Below are positions 58,687-64,000 of a stretch of DNA of 64,000 bases, in pieces (position 1 is the first letter of the stretch; each line of letters begins with the position of its first letter). The stretch spans positions 128,339-192,338 of the forward strand of contig NZ_FOUK01000005.1 in assembly GCF_900114845.1 (NCBI RefSeq). Reading direction: 5' to 3'. Made by a program: the position numbers and the translations under genes. The notes below the pieces were generated by a model, which did no database searches, was not told the origin of the DNA, and saw nothing but the letters and a program-made list of their open reading frames with translations. Source of the DNA: Pimelobacter simplex (GTDB lineage: Bacteria; Actinomycetota; Actinomycetes; Propionibacteriales; Nocardioidaceae).

Positions 58687-59973
58687 GTGTCCTCCCCGCA
58701 GCCGCCCGGCGACCTCGCTCCGGGCGCCCGGATCGGGCGCTTCCGGCTGCTCGAGCAGCTCGGCCAGGGCGGCATGGGCGTGGTCTACCGGGCCCTCGAG
58801 GAGAACCTCGGCCGCGAGGTCGCGCTCAAGGTCATCGCCCCGCTCTTCGCCCACGACCCCGAGTTCCGGCAGCGGTTCACCCGCGAGGCGCGGGCCCAGG
58901 CGTCGCTCGAGTCCGCCCACGTCGTCGCGGTCTACGCGCACGGCGAGGAGGACGGCTACCTCTACCTCGCCAGCCAGCTCATCCCCGGCGGCGACCTCGG
59001 GCACCTGATCCGGACCGAGGGCACGCCCACGCTGGTCGAGGCCCTCGAGATCATCGAGCAGATCAGCAGCGGCCTCGCCGACGCCCACGACGCCGGTCTC
59101 GTGCACCGCGACATCAAGCCGGGCAACGTCCTGGTCCGGCGCCGGCCCGGTGCCGTGCGCGCCTACCTGGCCGACTTCGGCATCGCCCGGCGGATGAACG
59201 CCGACGCCACCCTGTTCAGCACGACGACCGCGGGCACGCCGTCGTACATGGCGCCGGAGCTGCACGGCGGCGCCCGGGCGGGCGCGGTCACCGACATCTA
59301 CGCGCTCGGCTGCCTGCTCTGGGTGGCGCTGACCGGCGCGCCGCCGTACCGGGGGATGTCGGACTACCAGCTCGTCGCCGCCCACGTCCGCGAACCGGTG
59401 CCGCAGCTGGCCGGCGCGAGCCCGATGGTGCACGCGACCAACCGGATCCTGCGCACGGCGATGGCCAAGGAGCCGGGCGAGCGCTACCAGCGTGCCGCCG
59501 AGATGAGCGCCGACCTCCAGGCCGCGCTGCGGCTGCCGGTCACGCCGGGCTCGGCGGTGCCGGTGGTGGGTGGGCCGACCGCCGTCCGGCCGCCGACGCC
59601 CGCGCCGACACCGACTCCTCCGCCGGCACCGGCCCCGCCGCCCGTGGCTCCGCCGGCGCCGGCGCCGGTCTACGCACCGCCGCCGGCCTACCTGTCGGCC
59701 CCGGCTCCCGCGGCCCGCTCAGGTGGCACGGGGATGGGCACCGGCAAGTGGTGGCTCCTGATGCTGGCCGCGGCGATCGCCGCCGCCGCGATCGGGGTCG
59801 GGCTCGCGCTGCTGCTGCGCGACGACCCCGGCTCGTCCGGCGCGCCCCCGGCCGGACCGGGGGCGCGCCCGGCTCAGGCGTTCTCCTTCTTGAACACCGA
59901 CGTGCCCCACCAGACGGCGAGCCCGAAGAGCACGACCGTCCAGCCGACGCCCCACAGCAGCGAGCTGTCGTAG
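58687..59973 (+). CDS. Ser/Thr protein kinase, membrane-anchored, no PASTA domain
   Basis: A 428-residue Hanks-type kinase: GQGGMGVVYRA (26-36), Lys48 in ALKVI, HRDIKPGN (140-147; catalytic Asp142), DFGIAR (163-168) and an activation loop rich in Thr (LFSTTTAGTPSYMAPE). A Pro/Ala-rich linker (about 300-345) leads to one membrane helix (about 355-377) and a short external tail with no sensor domain. The last 100 bases overlap the convergent ABC permease gene. Start GTG 58687. It probably forms a unit with the MMPL gene. Confidence 0.92.
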   Translation: MSSPQPPGDLAPGARIGRFRLLEQLGQGGMGVVYRALEENLGREVALKVIAPLFAHDPEFRQRFTREARAQASLESAHVVAVYAHGEEDGYLYLASQLIPGGDLGHLIRTEGTPTLVEALEIIEQISSGLADAHDAGLVHRDIKPGNVLVRRRPGAVRAYLADFGIARRMNADATLFSTTTAGTPSYMAPELHGGARAGAVTDIYALGCLLWVALTGAPPYRGMSDYQLVAAHVREPVPQLAGASPMVHATNRILRTAMAKEPGERYQRAAEMSADLQAALRLPVTPGSAVPVVGGPTAVRPPTPAPTPTPPPAPAPPPVAPPAPAPVYAPPPAYLSAPAPAARSGGTGMGTGKWWLLMLAAAIAAAAIGVGLALLLRDDPGSSGAPPAGPGARPAQAFSFLNTDVPHQTASPKSTTVQPTPHSSELS

Positions 59974-60626
59974 TCGCCGAAGAACGAGGCGCGCACGGCG
60001 TCGACGATGTGCTTGATCGGCATGAAGTCCGAGAGCCGCTCGAGCCAGCCGGCGCCGAAGCTCATCGGGAGCAGGATGCCGCTGAGCAGCAGCACCGGCA
60101 TCATCACGACGTTGATGACCGGCGCCATGACGTCCTCGCTCTTGGTGGTGAGCGCCAGCGCGTTGGACGCCGCGGCGCACGCGCCGCCGAGCATCAGGGT
60201 GAGCACGACGCCGAGCACGATGCCGCCGAACGAGGCGTCCATGCCGAGGATCAGGCCGAGTCCGATCAGGATCACGGCCTGCACGAACAGCTGGAGCAGG
60301 TCGCGGTAGAGCCGCCCGAACAGCAGCGCGGAGCGGTGCGCCGGGGTGACCCGCTCGGCCTCGATGACGCCCTCGCGCCACTCGCCGATGAGCGAGAAGC
60401 CGGCGAAGAAGGCGCCGAAGATGCCGAGCTGGACGAGCATGCCCGGCACGAACCAGGTGTACTTGTTGCCGCCGAGCTGGGCGATGACCGGCTCGAGGAG
60501 CGGTCCGAACAGCAGCAGGTAGAGGACCGGCTGCAGCATGCCGATGATCACCCACGCGGGGTTGCGCAGGTTCATCCGCAGCTGGCGGTTGAAGACGATC
60601 CAGGACTCGCGGAAGAAGGTGCTCAT
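59874..60626 (-). CDS. ABC-2 type permease of a drug-type exporter
   Basis: A 250-residue membrane protein with six helices. RNPAWVIIGMLQPVLYLLLFGPLL, the REGVIEAERVTPAHRSALLFGRLYRD loop and MSFGAGWLERLSDFMPIKHIVDAVRA are all typical of DrrB-like ABC-2 permeases. It pairs with the ATPase upstream (ATGA overlap). The export substrate is unknown. Confidence 0.94.
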   Translation of the reverse strand: MSTFFRESWIVFNRQLRMNLRNPAWVIIGMLQPVLYLLLFGPLLEPVIAQLGGNKYTWFVPGMLVQLGIFGAFFAGFSLIGEWREGVIEAERVTPAHRSALLFGRLYRDLLQLFVQAVILIGLGLILGMDASFGGIVLGVVLTLMLGGACAAASNALALTTKSEDVMAPVINVVMMPVLLLSGILLPMSFGAGWLERLSDFMPIKHIVDAVRASFFGDYDSSLLWGVGWTVVLFGLAVWWGTSVFKKENA

Positions 60627-61657
60627 GCCGAGGCTCCCTCGGGGGTCGTGGCGTCGTCGGCGCCGGCGTCGGTGGAGGCCTCCTTGGCCTCGGCCGCGGC
60701 CTCGGCGTCGCGCAGGGAGCGCCCGGTGAGGGTGAGGAAGACGTCGTCGAGCGTGGGCCGGACGACCTCGATCGACTCGAGCGAGACGCCGGCGTTGTCG
60801 AGGTCGCGCAGCAGGCCGGGTACGGCCTTGCCGGCGCGGGCGACCCGGCCGCGGACGTGGCGGCCCTCGACCTCGACCTCGACGCTGATCGAGCCGAGCT
60901 TGTCGCGGGTGACCGCGACCTGCTCGTCGGTGCCGACCTCGAGGTCGACCAGGTCGCCGGCGACGGCGGCCTTGAGGTTGTCCGCGGTGTCGCTGGCCAC
61001 GATCTCGCCCTTGTCGATGATCACGATCCGGTCGGCGAGCGCGTCGGCCTCGTCGAGGTAGTGCGTGGTCAGGAAGACGGTCGCGCCGTCCTTGGTCCGC
61101 AGGTCGGCGATGTGCTGCCACAGGTTGATCCGGGCCTGCGGGTCGAGGCCGGTGGTGGGCTCGTCGAGGAAGACCAGGCCGGGGGAGTGGATGAGCGCCA
61201 TCGCGATGTCGAGGCGCCGCTTCTGCCCGCCGGACATGTTCTTCGGCATCCGCCGCCACAGACCCTCGAGCTGGAGCTTGTCGAAGAGCTCCTGGCCCTT
61301 GGTCACAGCGGCCTTCTTGGACATCCCGTAGAGCATGCCGTGGTCGACGACCTCGTCGCCGGCGTAGGCGCCGGAGAAGGTCGAGCCGACCTGCGAGCAG
61401 TAGCCGATGCTGCGCCGCACGTCGACCGCCTGGGTCGCCACGTCGTAGCCGGCCACCCGGGCGGTGCCGGCGGTCGGGCGGAGCAGCGTGGTCAGCATCC
61501 GCAGCGTGGTCGTCTTGCCCGCACCGTTGGGCCCGAGGAAGCCGACCACCTCGCCCTCGGCGACGTCGAGGTCGACCCCGCGCACGGCCGGGACCTCGCG
61601 CTTCTGCTTGCCCTGCCCGGTGTGGAAGGTCTGCACGAGTCCTCGTGCTTCGATCAT
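60623..61657 (-). CDS. ABC exporter ATP-binding protein (DrrA-like)
   Basis: A 344-residue ATPase: Walker A GPNGAGKTTT, the Q-loop YCSQ, signature MSGGQKRRLD, Walker B VFLDEPTTGLD and an H-loop TTHYLDEAD. The C-terminal 110 residues are a DrrA-type domain (RPTLDDVFLTLTGRSLRD) that aids assembly with the permease, with an Ala/Glu tail. It is the first gene of the exporter operon. An operator-like sequence lies just upstream. Confidence 0.95.
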   Translation of the reverse strand: MIEARGLVQTFHTGQGKQKREVPAVRGVDLDVAEGEVVGFLGPNGAGKTTTLRMLTTLLRPTAGTARVAGYDVATQAVDVRRSIGYCSQVGSTFSGAYAGDEVVDHGMLYGMSKKAAVTKGQELFDKLQLEGLWRRMPKNMSGGQKRRLDIAMALIHSPGLVFLDEPTTGLDPQARINLWQHIADLRTKDGATVFLTTHYLDEADALADRIVIIDKGEIVASDTADNLKAAVAGDLVDLEVGTDEQVAVTRDKLGSISVEVEVEGRHVRGRVARAGKAVPGLLRDLDNAGVSLESIEVVRPTLDDVFLTLTGRSLRDAEAAAEAKEASTDAGADDATTPEGASA

Positions 61658-61679
61658 CTCGATCCCCTCGTAGTCAAGG

Positions 61680-61709
61680 TTGAATATGGCGAGTATTCAA
61701 AATTGAATA
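61680..61709. promoter_or_regulatory. Palindromic operator TTGAATA upstream of the ABC exporter
   Basis: TTGAATA (61680-61686) and TATTCAA (61694-61700) are inverted copies, and a third TTGAATA follows at 61703-61709. AT-rich sites of this kind in a GC-rich genome are commonly TetR or PadR operators. No regulator gene is next to the exporter in this window. Confidence 0.6.
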
Positions 61710-61809
61710 GGGGCTGTCAAGCCAGCACCCCACGCCCCGCCACCCCTCTCAGACCCTGCCACCGACGGGGATTCATCGGCGAGGGGATTTTCGGGTGGCG
61801 GGCTCGTCA

Positions 61810-61855
61810 GGCGGCTCGGGGCGGCTCGGGGCGGCTCGGGGCGGCTCGGGGCGGC

Positions 61856-61859
<4 letters not shown>
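61810..61859. repeat. Five tandem copies of a 10-bp GC-rich unit at a stop codon
   Basis: The unit GGCGGCTCGG is repeated five times, the last ending GGCGGCTCAG, where TCA is the stop (61856-61858) of the flavoprotein gene on the minus strand. Copies may vary by slipped-strand pairing; a change in length would fall after the stop. No function is seen. Confidence 0.85.
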
Positions 61860-63577
<1,718 letters not shown>

Positions 63578-63600
63578 GCGGGGGAGCCTGCCACATCTCA

Positions 63601-63670
63601 TGTAACTACGTGTTCAGTGCACTACCAGGGGTGTCGACCACCCTGGTAGTGCACTGAACACTGAGTTACA
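63601..63670. repeat. Intergenic palindrome, repeat family A (copy 2)
   Basis: Two 30-bp arms (63601-63630 and 63641-63670) pair with three central mismatches, with a 10-base loop that reads GTGTCGACCA. The outer part is TGTAACTACGTGTTCAG and the inner CACTACCAGGG, matching the element at 4820. It lies 14 bases beyond the stop of the cyclase gene in the direction of transcription. Confidence 0.85.
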
Positions 63671-63684
63671 AGAGCGTGCGCCCG

Positions 63685-64000
63685 TCAGGCGCTCGAGGCG
63701 CTGGCCTGGACGGCGAGCAGGGTGGGGGCCGAGCGGCCGCGGAGGACGACGTCGCCGTGACCGCGCCAGTGGGCGGCCTCGTCGGGGCCGGCTGCCTCGA
63801 CGGAGGCCCAGGACGCGAGGACGCCGCCGGGGACGTCCTTGGCGAGGTCGGTGAGGCGGGCGGCGGAGTTCACGGCGTCGCCGATCACCGTGTACTCGAA
63901 GCGCTGCTCGTGGCCGACGTTGCCGGCGACGACCTGGCCGGTCGCGACGCCGATCCCGGCGCCGACCTCGGGCACCTCGACCGCGAGCCGGGCCGCCATC
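63685..64000 (-). CDS. Class III adenylate/guanylate cyclase, N-terminal part outside the window
   Basis: The last 104 residues of a class III cyclase catalytic domain: GIGVATGQVVAGNVGHEQRFEYTVIGDAVNSAARLTDLAK in part is the standard region, with the NSAAR motif for substrate base/ribose binding and transition state. The C-terminus is short (VVLRGRSAPTLLAVQ...). Upstream domains are cut off at 64000, so its sensor part is not known. It would make cAMP or cGMP. Confidence 0.9.
   Translation of the reverse strand, partial: MAARLAVEVPEVGAGIGVATGQVVAGNVGHEQRFEYTVIGDAVNSAARLTDLAKDVPGGVLASWASVEAAGPDEAAHWRGHGDVVLRGRSAPTLLAVQASASSA

Noticed and set aside
63578..63601. ATG at 63601 as the flavoprotein start
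   Set aside because: The eight added residues (MRCGRLPR) are not like the family and the ATG lies at the edge of the palindrome; GTG 63577 fits the usual N-terminus.

Overview
The window is very GC-rich (roughly 70 percent or more), with dense genes, many GTG starts and many ATGA stop/start overlaps. This fits a high-GC actinomycete. The gene content (ESX-4-like type VII secretion, menaquinone synthesis, a ketosteroid-dehydrogenase-like flavoprotein, a zinc-free ribosomal protein cluster, a Streptomyces-type third EF-Tu) suggests a Nocardioidaceae-like organism; the genus is an impression only.

Layout. 1-8.2 kb: a cut DUF4031 gene, an NlpC/P60 wall hydrolase behind a probable c-di-AMP riboswitch, a long-form GAPDH, a CorA transporter, a MarR/VOC divergent pair, a KstD-like flavoprotein and a VanZ-like protein. 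8.2-12 kb: a zinc-starvation locus. One Zur-type palindrome sits between rpmE2-mrf-rpmF-rpmJ on the left and rpmB-rpmG-rpsN-HU on the right, followed by a CobW GTPase and a YibE/F transporter. 13.3-23.8 kb: a type VII secretion locus (eccC divergent from eccD, two WXG100 genes, a second eccD, eccB and a mycosin whose catalytic serine position is histidine). 23.9-30.6 kb: tRNA-Ser, SRP RNA, dnaX-ybaB-recR, then lysC-asd. 30.7-35.1 kb: housekeeping genes, tRNA-Pro and menB.

35.1-39.1 kb is a lower-GC island after menB. It holds a TcmP gene convergent with its usual partner, a DUF5131 three-Cys protein, plus decayed fragments (CpaF-like ATPase, GIY-YIG nuclease with a nonsense mutation at the motif tyrosine). 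It ends where an M19 dipeptidase has lost its N-terminal zinc ligand.

40-48 kb is a minus-strand set that may be one or more operons: a TPR lipoprotein, a membrane protein, PrsW protease, a lipoate ligase-like protein, LysR, and pyruvate dehydrogenase E1 and E2. 48.4-50.6 kb: a secreted collagen-like protein with a BclA-type tail next to a glycosyltransferase. 50.6-52 kb: a tuf3-like EF-Tu gene preceded by a short uORF whose stop codon abuts a 10-bp hairpin. 52-59.9 kb: sirtuin, MarR, cupin, TetR, a beta-propeller lipoprotein pair, an MMPL transporter with an unusual nested-palindrome promoter, and a Ser/Thr kinase. 59.9-64 kb: a drug-type ABC exporter, a second KstD-like flavoprotein and a cut class III nucleotide cyclase.

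Two families of intergenic palindromes each occur twice (4820/63601 and 13201/40154) just after stop codons. They look like dispersed terminator-like repeats of this genome.
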